NCBI GenBank assembly: GCA_019828595.1
Contig: JAHQRK010000019.1
Location: 62,001-126,000 of the forward strand
Length of the DNA stretch: 64,000 nucleotides
Source: Aphanomyces cochlioides
Lineage: Eukaryota; Oomycota; Saprolegniomycetes; Saprolegniales; Verrucalvaceae
Direction: 5' to 3'
Shown here in pieces: positions 43,017-53,279 of the stretch (positions are counted from its first letter, which is position 1; each line of letters begins with the position of its first letter). Under the pieces are notes generated by a model that was not told the DNA's origin, did not search any database, and saw only the letters and a program-made list of their open reading frames with translations. The translations under genes and the position numbers were made by a program.

Positions 43017-43494
43017 TAAGCGACGCGACCGTCTTGCCAAACTTAGCTTGTGGCTGTCCATGGTCATGATGATGTCCTCGGAAAGTACTAAGACACGTAA
43101 CACAGTTTAGCTTTGGATTGCTTTTTTGTGTTTTGAGTTGGCGTGGTCTTTCCGTCATTGACTCTCATCGCCTTCACATCATGATGCTACTTGACCTTGG
43201 TGCTTGTCCAGTCTTGAGCTCCACTCTGTCTCATCGGAGACGAAGCCCATGGAAAACTCTGCGGTGTAATCGACTGCAGGTGGCGCGTTTCTGGGATTGA
43301 ATAATTCATGAGAGGGAGAACCAATGCGTAGCCAAATGTTCCTGCAACGTGGTGCATGGTCAAGACTACACGCTTAAGGGCTCATCAGTACCATTTGCAA
43401 TGATCTCCGTAAGCTGAAGATCGTCGAATCAGGGCATATTGTCACCACTCCAGTCTGCTCTAGTCGCAAGCAGAGGAGCTGCAAGGTTAAAGAA

Positions 43495-43789
43495 CCTCAA
43501 AGACGAAGACGTCATCGCCCACCAAGTTGTCACTCGTTGCAACGGATGCTTTCGTGGTGGCCCCGCGGATGTCATTAGGATGTATGTCAACAACTGGAGC
43601 GATGGAGACTACGCTCAATTCGCCGTCGTGTTGGAAATCCTATTGAATGAAGCGACACAGACTTTGGCACCTCGATCTAGTCGAACAACCCTAGTGTTTG
43701 GCTCCATGTTTGCCGGGTTCTGCTTGGCATTGTGGCTGTCTACGGCTACAACTACCGCAAGGATGAAACCAAAGGCTTCCAGCGTATAG
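43495..43789 (+). pseudogene. trefoil-repeat relic (E)
   Basis: The readable part starts in a unit-2 first repeat (NLKDEDVIAHQ), jumps directly to the last repeat (VVTRCNGCFRGGPADVI) and runs on through WSDGDYAQFAVV and a C-type tail (EILLNEATQTLAPRSSRTTL, VFGSMFAGFCLAL). The frame then shifts relative to gene C and ends at 43789. The signal peptide and unit 1 are missing. The join point lies at the conserved core shared by both repeats, which suggests recombination between repeats. Confidence 0.75.
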
Positions 43790-45288
43790 TATATGTCTTT
43801 CATTGGTGAAAAGCACAGCGCAGTGCCTCGTGATCGCTTCAATTCATTCACGATATCAACTTGCGAATACTCCTAGTCATAAGCTTGCTTCAATGCAAGA
43901 ACCCAAGTTGGTTCAGTCCACCGATGCACCTGGTGGAACTGGGCGGATTCCTATCACAGTAATATCATCAATGCAGCGTTCAGCACGACAGAGAGGATCC
44001 AATGGACGAAACTACCCGCTCCAAGGCAAAGTCCTTCGTACCTTCTGTCGGATTGTATGATTCACAGTCGTTGAAAACTGTGTTGTGGTGCATCCTTTCT
44101 TTAAAACTAACTGAAGCGGCCTGCAGCCACGGACCTTTGGCGCGATATGGCTTGGCCAAATCCTCTCGAAGCAACGTCAAAGCCACTCAACGTCCAAGTT
44201 TTACCCAAACCACCAGGATGTCGGGTTGTCTCGGTTGCCTGGTATTTTCAATCAGTGGGTAATGGGTGCTTCGTAAAACACATGACTGAAAGTCCACGGT
44301 GATGTTGCACATGTCATGGAAAATGCTGACGGGGGTTCTATTCTCTTCTATTCGAGGAGTGCCGGATGACCTCCTGCTTCAGGTGATATCATGTGTAGGA
44401 GATATACATTTCTGTCCCCACGTGAAAGGATGACTTTGAGACTTGGATGTATTCGAGGCCTCCAAGTTATCCTTTGACGTGTCGGGGCAGAAACGGTGCA
44501 TCAAACTGTCCTATCCATTGGGTTTGAAATGCATATTTCCTTTACATGATTTCAGCTGAAGCAGCACGCAATACAAATAGCAATTCCAGCACAAAGTTGC
44601 TGTCGTGCAGACTGTCGCTCAACGCATGAAGCACATCAACCATTGTATAACCACTGCACTGTTCAGTTGAGCTCTTGGCAAAACATGATCAACTCGAAGC
44701 TGCCTTGACATCTTTCCTATCAGCTTGCTCAGCAAACCAGATGACTCAAAGTCCATCCTGGGTGTGGGCGGAGAGAAATATGATGATTCCAAGTTTTGGA
44801 ATGGGTGGGTATAGGCTAGCTCTTGCAGGTCTCTGTGCGTACCCACTGGAGACGCACAGTCCAACTTGGCGAGCATTACTCGTCATGAGTAACGCACAGT
44901 ATGCGTCCAGCAACACAGCGGGAAGTGTCGAGAATGACTGACACAACTTTGCACAACGAAGGGAGAAATTTCATCTCTGTGGATCTGTGGAGGCCAAACA
45001 GCCGAGAATCGTTGCATGATTTGAGAGTGCAATGCATTCCACCGAGACCACAGCCAGTCGCACCGTTCGTTCCTTGTTTCTGTGTTGTTTGCAGCCTCTA
45101 TATCAATTCTACGGCAGATGTCAACGTGAAACTTTTCATCCATCCGTGTATACTCCACGTCAATCGCCCAATCTCGAATGTTCAGCAGACAAGCGTGTGT
45201 TGCCTTGCATGAAACACACCATCTGTGTTCCGCGTGGACGACACAATTGGCGAAGAGTCTTGTTGACTGTGGCAATCTTTCCCACTGA
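43790..45288. other. spacer between relic E and gene F, with 3' module and uninterrupted paralogous sequence
   Basis: Contains the second copy of the 3' module (about 43995-44185), followed by sequence (tttacccaaaccacc at about 44211; aaatgctgacgggggtt at about 44321) that is present but interrupted twice by insertions after relic I. From about 44940 comes the upstream module of the one-unit genes (tctctgtggatctgtgg). No separate gene is supported. Confidence 0.6.
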
Positions 45289-45308
45289 GCTCATTCTCCA
45301 ATTTCCAC
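45289..45308 (+). promoter_or_regulatory. oomycete core promoter of gene F
   Basis: gctcattctccaatttccac, 39 nt before the ATG at 45328; identical to the sites of A and D. Confidence 0.75.
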
Positions 45309-45327
45309 TCCTTTGAGCACTGCCATC

Positions 45328-45864
45328 ATGGTTTCCATCCAAACGATTCTCCTTGGCGCGTTTGCCGTGGCCCAAACGGTCTCCGCTGGCAACTGCAACT
45401 TTCGTGATGGCGACGTCATCGCCTTGAAGGCTGACACTGGCATGTACTTCACGCGCTACCGCAATTGCATCTATGCTGGCGATTTCACAGACTCGGTCAC
45501 CCTTCAAAACAGCTTTGGCGCGACGTACGCGTTCTGGACGGCCTTCAACACTGGCAATGGCAAGATTGCGCTCAAGGGAGACACGGGCAAGTATATCGCT
45601 CGATGCAACAATTGCGTCCAGGGAGCGCTCTCCCCAGATGAAGCCTTTGTCTCTGCCTCCGACTGGAAATCGTCGCCATCGGCCCAATTCACTTGCGAAG
45701 ATGCCAACAATGGCAAGATCGCCTTGAAGGCCGACACTGGCAAGTACATTGCTCATTGCAAAGGCTGCGTCCCTCGTCGCCCTGCTGCTGATGTTATCAT
45801 CATGAATGTCACCAAGTGGACTGAAGGAGACTTTGCTCAATTCACAGTCGTGAAGAACAACTAA
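45328..45864 (+). CDS. trefoil-repeat secreted protein, one-unit form (gene F)
   Basis: 178 codons, signal peptide MVSIQTILLGAFAVAQTVSA. It is a diverged paralogue of A and D: repeat 1 has lost one cysteine of its pair (FTRYRNC in place of TRCRNC), repeat 2 is GKIALKGDTGKYIARCNNC, and repeat 3 is GKIALKADTGKYIAHCKGC followed by PRRPAADVI. The W of WAQF in repeat 2 is replaced (SPSAQFTCED). It ends VVKNN without a membrane helix. The intact frame and intact initiator suggest it is still expressed. Confidence 0.85.
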   Translation: MVSIQTILLGAFAVAQTVSAGNCNFRDGDVIALKADTGMYFTRYRNCIYAGDFTDSVTLQNSFGATYAFWTAFNTGNGKIALKGDTGKYIARCNNCVQGALSPDEAFVSASDWKSSPSAQFTCEDANNGKIALKADTGKYIAHCKGCVPRRPAADVIIMNVTKWTEGDFAQFTVVKNN

Positions 45865-46251
45865 CACGTGACGATACCATCTATTCAAACCAAGCTCAAA
45901 GCTGGCTTTGACTATCACTGTGCGTCTGAACAAGTAGTAAGAGTCGTAACATGATGTTTCCTTTCGTTTGTGCTGGTTAATTGACAGCGTGTCGGCTTTC
46001 CCTCACATCATGATGAAGAAAGCCAGGCCCTTGAATGGAGGTAACGACCAGCATGCCTTGATTTCACCCAGTACTATCTCGTCCTGTCATGAACTTTAAT
46101 CGCCGACTGCATTCCAGTCTGCTCTAGACGTAGACGGAAGAGAGATTATTGTTGCAAGATCAGAGAAACAAGCAAACAAATCAAGTTGATCCAAGTTAGC
46201 TACACAGTTTTCGATGGTCACCCATCTCTTCTTCAGGACACCGTAGCTTGC
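45865..46251. other. spacer between convergent genes F and G
   Basis: No gene. Its last 100 bp (agattattgttgcaagatca onward) match the spacer between J and K at about 54262-54367, marking a duplicated block. Confidence 0.5.
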
Positions 46252-47442
46252 TTACAATGGGTTGAGGCCTTTGCGCTCGTCGGCTGTCGCAGGGACACGG
46301 CGACGGTTGTACACAAACATGCCAAGCAAAGCAAGGCAAGAACCCGCAAACATGGAGCCAAGCACAAGCACGACTCGGTTGGGCTCGGCCGTCACTTGGT
46401 TGATCGACATTTCCAACACGACTGGCTTCTTCACGACGGTGAATTGAGCGTAGTCTCCATCGCGCCAGTTGTTGACATGCATCGTGATGACATCCGCTGG
46501 ACCACCAGGGACGCAGCCATTGCAACGAGTGACATACTTGCCAGTGTCGGCCTTCAACGCGATCTTGCCGTTGCTGGCATCTTCACAAGTGAATTGGGCC
46601 CATGGACCTGACTTCCAGTCCGAGACGTGGACAAAGGCTTCGTCGGGGTAAGCGGCACCTGGGACGCAGTTGTTGCAACGAGAAAGGTAGTTGCCGAGGT
46701 CTCCCTTGAGTGCAATCTTGCCGTCGCCAGTGTTGTAGACTGTCCAGTACGAGTATGGTGTACCATCATTGATGGGCGACTGGAGGTTGACTGAGTCAGG
46801 GTAGGCGGCATGAGCGATGCAGTTGCGGCAACGCGTGACATACTTGCCAGTGTCAGCTTGGAGGGCGATGACGTCTCCGTCTTTGAAGTAGCAGTTGGAA
46901 GCATGCTTGAGGTACTCGACTTCGAATTGCGCCCATGGGCTGCCTTTCCAAGCTGGAGCATGAACAAAGGCAACATCAGCAGGACCACTACGGACACAGT
47001 TGTTGCATCGAGCCAAGTACTTGCCAGTGTCGGCCTTGAGAGCAATCTTGCCATTGTCAGCATCTTCACACGTCCATTGGGCCCAAGGTCCCGATCGCCA
47101 GTCCGAGACGTGGACGAAAGCCTCATCGGGGTAAGCGGCGCCTGGAGCACAGTTGTTGCATCGTGAGAGGTAGTTGCCGAGGTCTCCCTTGAGCGCAATC
47201 TTGCCATTGCCAGCATCGACGATGGTCCAGTACGAGTATGGCGTGCCAGAGTTGATGGGAGCTTGGAAGTTGACCGAGTCGGGGTAGGCAGCACCACCAA
47301 TGCAGTTGCGGCAACGGGTGACGTACTTTCCAGTGTCTGCCTTCAAGGCAATGACGTCGCCTTCACGAAAGTTGCAGTTGCCAGCAGAGACCGTTTGGGC
47401 AAAGGCGAAGGCACCGAAGAGAAGTGCTTGGAGGGAGATCAT
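46252..47442 (-). CDS. trefoil-repeat membrane-anchored protein, two-unit form (gene G)
   Basis: 396 codons. Apart from a few substitutions in the signal peptide (MISLQALLFGAFAFAQTVSA) and a shorter end (ADERKGLNPL), the protein is the same as B through all six repeats and the membrane helix. The DNA, including silent positions, is almost identical to B over about 1.17 kb although the two lie 8 kb apart, so duplication or conversion is recent. The 5' flank (47450-48250) matches the 5' flank of K (55560-56350), showing that the duplicated block includes regulatory DNA. Confidence 0.88.
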   Translation of the reverse strand: MISLQALLFGAFAFAQTVSAGNCNFREGDVIALKADTGKYVTRCRNCIGGAAYPDSVNFQAPINSGTPYSYWTIVDAGNGKIALKGDLGNYLSRCNNCAPGAAYPDEAFVHVSDWRSGPWAQWTCEDADNGKIALKADTGKYLARCNNCVRSGPADVAFVHAPAWKGSPWAQFEVEYLKHASNCYFKDGDVIALQADTGKYVTRCRNCIAHAAYPDSVNLQSPINDGTPYSYWTVYNTGDGKIALKGDLGNYLSRCNNCVPGAAYPDEAFVHVSDWKSGPWAQFTCEDASNGKIALKADTGKYVTRCNGCVPGGPADVITMHVNNWRDGDYAQFTVVKKPVVLEMSINQVTAEPNRVVLVLGSMFAGSCLALLGMFVYNRRRVPATADERKGLNPL

Positions 47443-48719
47443 GATGGGAATGCTCAATGGCAAATTGGAAAATGAAAGTTCCTTGACTGAAAGACTTCTG
47501 GCTGAATCTCCCGGTACTTTTTGGCAAAGTGACTGCGCGCTGTTGAAAATTTCCATCCTGAGTGGCGCTGAAGTAGTTGGGGATGTGTCGTCGCAGGCTC
47601 AAGTACATCAAATCAAAGTGTCAGAGTGATTTGGAACCGTCTGGATCGAATAAATCACCTTTGCCCCCATGTCGACTGTTAAGAAGTGGCTACTTGAGTC
47701 AGTTGAAGGATTCTGCGATGATCTTAGATCTACCAGTGAATTTCATGAGCCTGTCAAAGTCGTTTCATTTCTTTGCTTATCTATCAACTCGTTGATCCCC
47801 TCAGTTTATTCCTCGAGCATGATGAAGCTGCGATCCTCCTGCTATGAATTGATACAGCGCCATGCAGGAGCAGCAGTGGACTGTGGTGGTGTTGGGTTCC
47901 ACCCGTCGTTATTCTGCGGCGACTCGCCCCAGTGGCAGGTTGCTGTAGTTTGTGTTCTTACCTTTCCCCCCGACAGGCCATGATGAATATCATCCACTAC
48001 AGTATTTTGCTCTGGACGTCGTCTGCTCTGCTTGGTCAAGACACACTACAGGCTTGGAGATATCACGTCGAACATTCGAAAAAACGCCAAAGCTTCCAGA
48101 ATCAAGAGATATCACGTCGAACATTCGAAAAAACGCCAAAGCTTCCAGAAAGCTCCAGGCGCTGTTGAATTCGTCGAGCATCACTGCCTTGGAAAGCCAT
48201 CGTTGTCATCGACAACCGCGGCTTTGTCGGCACCTGAACAGAGGGAATCACAACAGGCCAGTTTGTAATACTTAGTCCTCATATCCTCAATGCCAGTACT
48301 CCAGTCATCGCCCATTCCACTTATTTTCACAATCAATGATTTAAAACACTTTATACTAATTATTGTATTAATTGATAAAGCTTATAAGAATAATTTAACC
48401 AAATTACAAGACAAATACTACTAAAATGAATACCTTATAATAATGCATAACATTATGTTTACAAGGTTGGTTGTTGTGAAGTTGGATGACGTTATGCCAA
48501 CACTTTCCTATCATCACGTGGGCGACACATCGGGTTCGAGTACTGTGTAGATTCAGAGCAGATGGAAAAGATTCATCAAGATCAAGAAGCTGATCTGGAA
48601 TATGACGTCATGAACAGATCCCAGTCGTTGGGCAACTATCGGCTTGCCATGCACTTGACAAGCAATTTGGCAAAGCTTCACGGCGATTCACCATCGCCTT
48701 TTATAGTCTTGACCGGAGA
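47443..48719. other. divergent promoter region between genes G and H
   Basis: The G-proximal 800 bp are shared with the K flank. An AT-rich block follows (about 48330-48460), containing no coding signal. The H-proximal end carries the initiator. Small open frames on both strands here lack any domain. Confidence 0.5.
48057..48150. repeat. tandem duplication, 49-bp period, two copies
   Basis: gagatatcacgtcgaacatt through gcttccagaa occurs at 48057-48101 and again at 48106-48150. The homologous K flank has a single, slightly diverged copy at about 56179-56216, so the second copy arose after the block duplicated. Confidence 0.85.
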
Positions 48720-48739
48720 GTTCATTTTCCAATTTGCAC
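48720..48739 (+). promoter_or_regulatory. oomycete core promoter of gene H
   Basis: gttcattttccaatttgcac, one or two mismatches from the initiator plus flanking element, 35 nt before the ATG. Confidence 0.65.
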
Positions 48740-48754
48740 TCAAGCATTCCCATC

Positions 48755-49939
48755 ATGGTCTCCATTCAATCGATCCTTCTCGGTGCCTTCGCCTTTGCCC
48801 AAACGGTCTCTGCTGGCAACTGCAACTTTCGTGAAGGCGACGTCATTGCCTTGAAGGCAGACACTGGAAAGTATGTCACCCGTTGCCGCAACTGCATTGG
48901 TGGTGCTGCCTACCCCGACTCGGTCAACTTTCAAGCTCCCATCAACTCTGGCACGCCATACTCGTACTGGACAATCGTCGATGCTGGCAATGGAAAGATT
49001 GCGCTCAAGGGAGACCTCGGCAACTACCTCTCACGATGCAACAACTGTGCTCCAGGCGCCGCTTACCCCGATGAGGCTTTCGTCCACGTCTCGGACTGGC
49101 GATCGGGACCTTGGGCCCAATGGACGTGTGAAGATGCTGACAATGGCAAGATTGCTCTCAAGGCCGACACTGGCAAGTACTTGGCTCGATGCAACAACTG
49201 CGTCCCCAATGGTCCAGCTGATGTTGCATTCGTTCATGTCAGTACGTGGAAGTCTGGCCCGTGGGCCCAATTCGAAGTCGAGTACCTCAAGCATGCTTCC
49301 AACTGCTACTTCAAAGACGGAGACGTCATCGCCCTCCAAGCTGACACTGGCAAGTATGTCACGCGTTGCCGCAACTGCATCGCTCATGCCGCCTACCCTG
49401 ACTCAGTCAACCTCCAGTCGCCCATCAATGATGGTACACCATACTCGTACTGGACAGTCTACAACACTGGCGACGGCAAGATTGCACTCAAGGGAGACCT
49501 CGGCAACTACCTTTCTCGTTGCAACAACTGCGTCCCAGGTGCCGCTTACCCCGACGAAGCCTTTGTCCACGTCTCGGACTGGAAGTCAGGTCCATGGGCC
49601 CAATTCACTTGTGAAGATGCCAGCAACGGCAAGATCGCGTTGAAGGCCGACACTGGCAAGTATGTCACTCGTTGCAATGGCTGCGTCCCTGGTGGTCCAG
49701 CGGATGTCATCACGATGCATGTCAACAACTGGCGCGATGGAGACTACGCTCAATTCACCGTCGTGAAGAAGCCAGTCGTGTTGGAAATGGCGTTGAATGA
49801 GCAAGGATGGCACAACATGTCAGCGGATCAAATTACCCTTGTGCTCGGCTCCATGTTTGCCGGTTTCTGCTTGACACTTGTGGCTGTCTACGGCTACAAC
49901 TACCGCAAGCATGAAGCCAAAGGTTTCCAACGTGTATAA
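48755..49939 (+). CDS. trefoil-repeat membrane-anchored protein, two-unit form (gene H)
   Basis: 394 codons. The signal peptide is the MVSIQSILLGAFAFAQTVSA type shared with K. The six repeats are nearly identical to C, except that repeat 3 differs in a block (CVPNGPADVAFVHVSTWKSG in place of CVRSGPADVAFVHAPAWKGS), a patch that looks converted from another paralogue. The tail is C-like: ALNEQGWHNMSADQITLVL, then GSMFAGFCLTLVAVYGY and NYRKHEAKGFQRV. Predicted type I membrane protein with an extracellular repeat region. Confidence 0.88.
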   Translation: MVSIQSILLGAFAFAQTVSAGNCNFREGDVIALKADTGKYVTRCRNCIGGAAYPDSVNFQAPINSGTPYSYWTIVDAGNGKIALKGDLGNYLSRCNNCAPGAAYPDEAFVHVSDWRSGPWAQWTCEDADNGKIALKADTGKYLARCNNCVPNGPADVAFVHVSTWKSGPWAQFEVEYLKHASNCYFKDGDVIALQADTGKYVTRCRNCIAHAAYPDSVNLQSPINDGTPYSYWTVYNTGDGKIALKGDLGNYLSRCNNCVPGAAYPDEAFVHVSDWKSGPWAQFTCEDASNGKIALKADTGKYVTRCNGCVPGGPADVITMHVNNWRDGDYAQFTVVKKPVVLEMALNEQGWHNMSADQITLVLGSMFAGFCLTLVAVYGYNYRKHEAKGFQRV

Positions 49940-50330
49940 GCGAAGAGCTGTCATCCTTACGAGCAAGGGATTACTTGAGATCTCGTTTTCCTTATTGTTG
50001 TAATCCATTCACGTCGAAATTAACGTTGTTTTTGGGGCCAGGAGCTCGGGGGGGTTCTATGGCTAGAAAGAAAGCACTGCTGACGTACGACGAGTACTTT
50101 CGCTGACTCAGAAGCGCTGCGAGTGTTTGGATTCGATGATCTAGACGACGTCCAACGTTGCCAAGCCTCTCGACTCCCCAGACGCCATCAGTTTTGCCGC
50201 TCGACGATACAATGTACCATTGCGATATGCGAAGATGATGAATGTTCATCAGAGTGATCAATGTCAAGGATATGATCAGCGTATTCGCCTTTGTTAAAGC
50301 TGTCTTTGGGCTCGACCTGTGCAGCTTTCT
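49940..50330. other. spacer between gene H and relic I
   Basis: No supported gene; fragments related to the family may begin near 50290, but the reading frame is not recoverable. Confidence 0.4.
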
Positions 50331-50905
50331 TGAAGGTGACGCGATTCTCTTGAAAAGCAGACACCACTGACAGTGTGAGTACTTAGCGTGATGCACTGGC
50401 AGGATCAATGGAGCCAAATACCAAGACTCGGTCGATTTCGAGCCCAAAGTCAAGTCAAATCGCACTGGACGGTCGTCGATGTTGGCAATGGAAAGATTGC
50501 ACTCAAGGGCGACACGAGAAACTACTTCGTCTGATGCTACTAGTGCGTTGTTGGAGCCGCAAAACTTGAAAAGCACTTGTTCATGACAAGGACATAAAGT
50601 CGGGACTATGGGCTCAATGCAAGTGTGAGTTTGCTGATAATGCTGTAGCAAGATCGCAGTCAAGGCCAATACTGCCAAGACCTGGCATGTCAACAACTGG
50701 CGCGATGGAGACTATGCTCAATTCACAGTCGTGAAGAAGCCAGCCGTGGTGGAAATCGTAATGAATGAAGCGACACAGTTTGCACCTGGTTCTAGTCAAA
50801 CAGCACTCGTGCTTAGCTCCAGATTTGCTGGTTTTGCTTGACAATTGTGGCTGTCCATGGCTACAACTGCAGCTGGCACGAAGCCAAAGGCGTCCAGCTT
50901 ATAGT
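50331..50905 (+). pseudogene. trefoil-repeat relic (I)
   Basis: Scattered family pieces in different frames: ttctcttgaaaagcagacac (core of repeat 1), tggacggtcgtcgatgttgg and ggaaagattgcactcaaggg (repeat 2), then, from about 50690, an almost intact last repeat (NNWRDGDYAQFTVVKKPAVV) with a C-type tail (EIVMNEATQFAPGSSQTAL). Stop codons and deletions break it between these parts. It is more decayed than E. Confidence 0.8.
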
Positions 50906-51338
50906 ATAAATGTATTCAACTGTTCTTCATGGTGCAAAGAACAACGCCGCACCTAGTGATCGCTTCAATTCATTCGCGATATCAACTTGCAAGTCCACCT
51001 AATCATAAGTTTGCGTCAATTCAAGGAATCGGTAACTACCGCGGCGATCCAAGTTGGTTCAGTCTACCGTCGCCATTACATTCGATGCGCCTGGTGGAAG
51101 TGAGGGATGCCCATCACAGTCATATCAGCAATGCTCAGGTGGTTTCGAGGGAAATTCCTTGTTCACATCCAACGTACCTTCAGTCGGATTGCATGATGCA
51201 GTCGTTGGAAACAAGTTGGTCGTGCATCCTTTCTTCCAAACTGGACGTGCGACCTGAAGCCACGGCCCTTTGGTGTCTTGTGGCTTGGCCAAATCCTCTT
51301 GAAGCAACGTCAAACCTCTCTACTCGAGTACTAGTACA
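50906..51338. other. 3' flank of relic I with 3' module (copy 3)
   Basis: Matches the flank of relic E: the tgatcgcttcaattcattc segment, then the 3' module at about 51130-51315. Homology breaks at about 51320, where the fold-back element begins. Confidence 0.65.
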
Positions 51339-52596
51339 CCTTTTGACATTCAAGTTGGGATGCTCGGAAGTTCAAGTTCGATCCACCACAGGAAAAACCT
51401 TTAGGGCGGGTCTGGATGCCACCAAAAATGGCATAAAAATGCCAAAAAATGCCATAATTCGAAATATGCCATAATTTTCAATTTGACTGTCTGGCTGCCA
51501 CCTTCTCAAAGAATTTTTTGTCACAATTTTCTGGAGTTTTGGCCAAATTATGCCATAAAAAAATGGACCAAATTGGTCTATTTTATTTATGACATATTTT
51601 CGTCATGAACGCACTGATCGAGTCAAGCTTGAGATTCAGCTTGTCATCTCTACAAAAATACACGCACACACTATATATTATCACTGTTGCATGTTCTAAC
51701 ACTCTGAGAAGCGACAGTGATCGAGCCTTGCTCATCTCTGGCTCATTTCAAAGTTTCCAGTAGGAAGAGACTGACACAGCAGTATGACAACAATCGTCTG
51801 CACCGGTAATGTTGAAGTTTCTTATCGGCCACAAGTTGTGGCATCCAGACAAATAACAAATTCTCCAACTATTCCATGTTAAATTGTGAATTTGGAACTT
51901 TGGAAAAATTTTGCAAAATGTCATTTCAGTTTTATGGAATAAAAAATTGATGGGCATCCAGACTCGCCCTTATAAATTTAACAACGAAATAATTATTTTA
52001 TAGAGTATTTTTTGGACGAGGATATTGAATTGGATTCTTCGTATTGTAATGGAATAGTTGGAGAATTTGTTATTTGTCTGGATGCCACAACTTGTGGCCG
52101 ATAAGAAACTTCAACATTACCGGTGCAGACGATTGTTGTCATACTGCTGTGTCAGTCTCTTCCTACTGGAAACTTTGAAATGAGCCAGAGATGAGCAAGG
52201 CTCGATCACTGTCGCTTCTCAGAGTGTTAGAACATGCAACAGTGATAATATATAGTGTGTGCGTGTATTTTTGTAGAGATGACAAGCTGAATCTCAAGCT
52301 TGACTCGATCAGTGCGTTCATGACGAAAATATGTCATAAATAAAATAGACCAATTTGGTCCATTTTTTTATGGCATAATTTGGCCAAAACTCCAGAAAAT
52401 TGTGACAAAAAATTCTTTGAGAAGGTGGCAGCCAGACAGTCAAATTGAAAATTATGGCATATTTCGAATTATGGCATTTTTTGGCATTTTTATGCCATTT
52501 TTGGTGGCATCCAGACCCGCCCTTAAAGAGAATTTAAATTTCATTCAATTTTTCCCACTTGAACTTTTGAGCATCCCAACTTGAACGTCAAAAGTC
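51339..52596. mobile_element. 1.25-kb fold-back structure (nested non-autonomous element)
   Basis: Outer inverted repeats of about 26 bp (cttttgacattcaagttggg at 51340; its complement at about 52573-52594) enclose a near-perfect inner palindrome: 51401-51878 pairs with 52049-52524, around a 170-bp centre. The left arm plus centre is a complete element bounded by ggcgggtctggatgcc (51404) and ggcatccagactcgcc (51954-51969), with TTA on both sides as a possible target duplication. The right arm is an inverted, truncated second copy. There is no coding capacity beyond short frames. The sequence on either side continues the block that is uninterrupted after relic E, which proves insertion. Confidence 0.8.
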
Positions 52597-52701
52597 CATA
52601 CCCACCCAAGTTTTACCTAAACCACATGGATTGCCTGGTTCTGGTAATGGGTACTTAGTAAAACAGAAGAAAGTTCTTGACAATGCACATGTCATATTAT
52701 T

Positions 52702-52878
52702 AATAGACAGATTTCGCAAAGTCATTCAACGAATTATCCACAAAAAATACTCTCATAAATTATACGATTTTGAAGAACCTCTGAAAAATTGTTGCAGAGT
52801 CCCCAAATTTCAGCAAGTTTGTGGATCTCCAAACTGTTGTGGATAATTTATGGAACGGCTTTGCGAAATCTGTCTATT
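52702..52878. mobile_element. MITE of about 180 bp with 40-bp inverted ends
   Basis: aatagacagatttcgcaaag begins at 52702 and its complement (ctttgcgaaatctgtctatt) ends at 52877, with imperfect pairing over about 40 bp. It falls inside an insertion of about 410 bp (about 52695-53110) that is absent from the equivalent place after relic E (about 44310). The other 230 bp of that insertion have no feature that I recognise. Confidence 0.65.
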
Positions 52879-53279
52879 GTCTTCTTCGTCCAAATGTACA
52901 GTTTTCATCAAAATCGACGAAATTGATGTGATCAATCTGGCAATAGTGAATTCAAGTATAATCGGAAGGTACGTGAATTAATGTGTGTGTGTTGGTGTAT
53001 TTTGTGTGTGTTTATACAAAACCTGGACGCTAATTGGCTGGTTCGATTTGGTGATTGATTCAAAGTTTGATTTCGGAAATTTTGAATCAGACAATATTAA
53101 TACAAGGTTTAAAATGCTGACGGGGGTTTTACCTACTGCTTCAGCTGAATTCCAAATTGCAACAACTATTCAAATTGCAACAACTATTTTGCAGAAAGCT
53201 GCTGTACTACAGACTGATCGATTCAAAGTATTGGCGAGATTGGGAAGGCTAGATCATGGGTGGTCTGGGCACTGATAAC

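Larger units (their letters stand above)
42180..43061 (+). repeat. arm 2 of the 880-bp inverted duplication (partner 36578-37457)
   Basis: Reverse-complement copy of the gene A block, containing gene D. Here the upstream module continues beyond the break, with tctctgtggatctgtg at about 42122, as in front of genes F and J, so the break on the A side truncates this promoter module. This copy is therefore the likelier donor. Confidence 0.75.

Noticed and set aside
48057..48150. CRISPR-like repeat
   Set aside because: Only two copies with a four-base gap; a simple tandem duplication in a eukaryotic genome.
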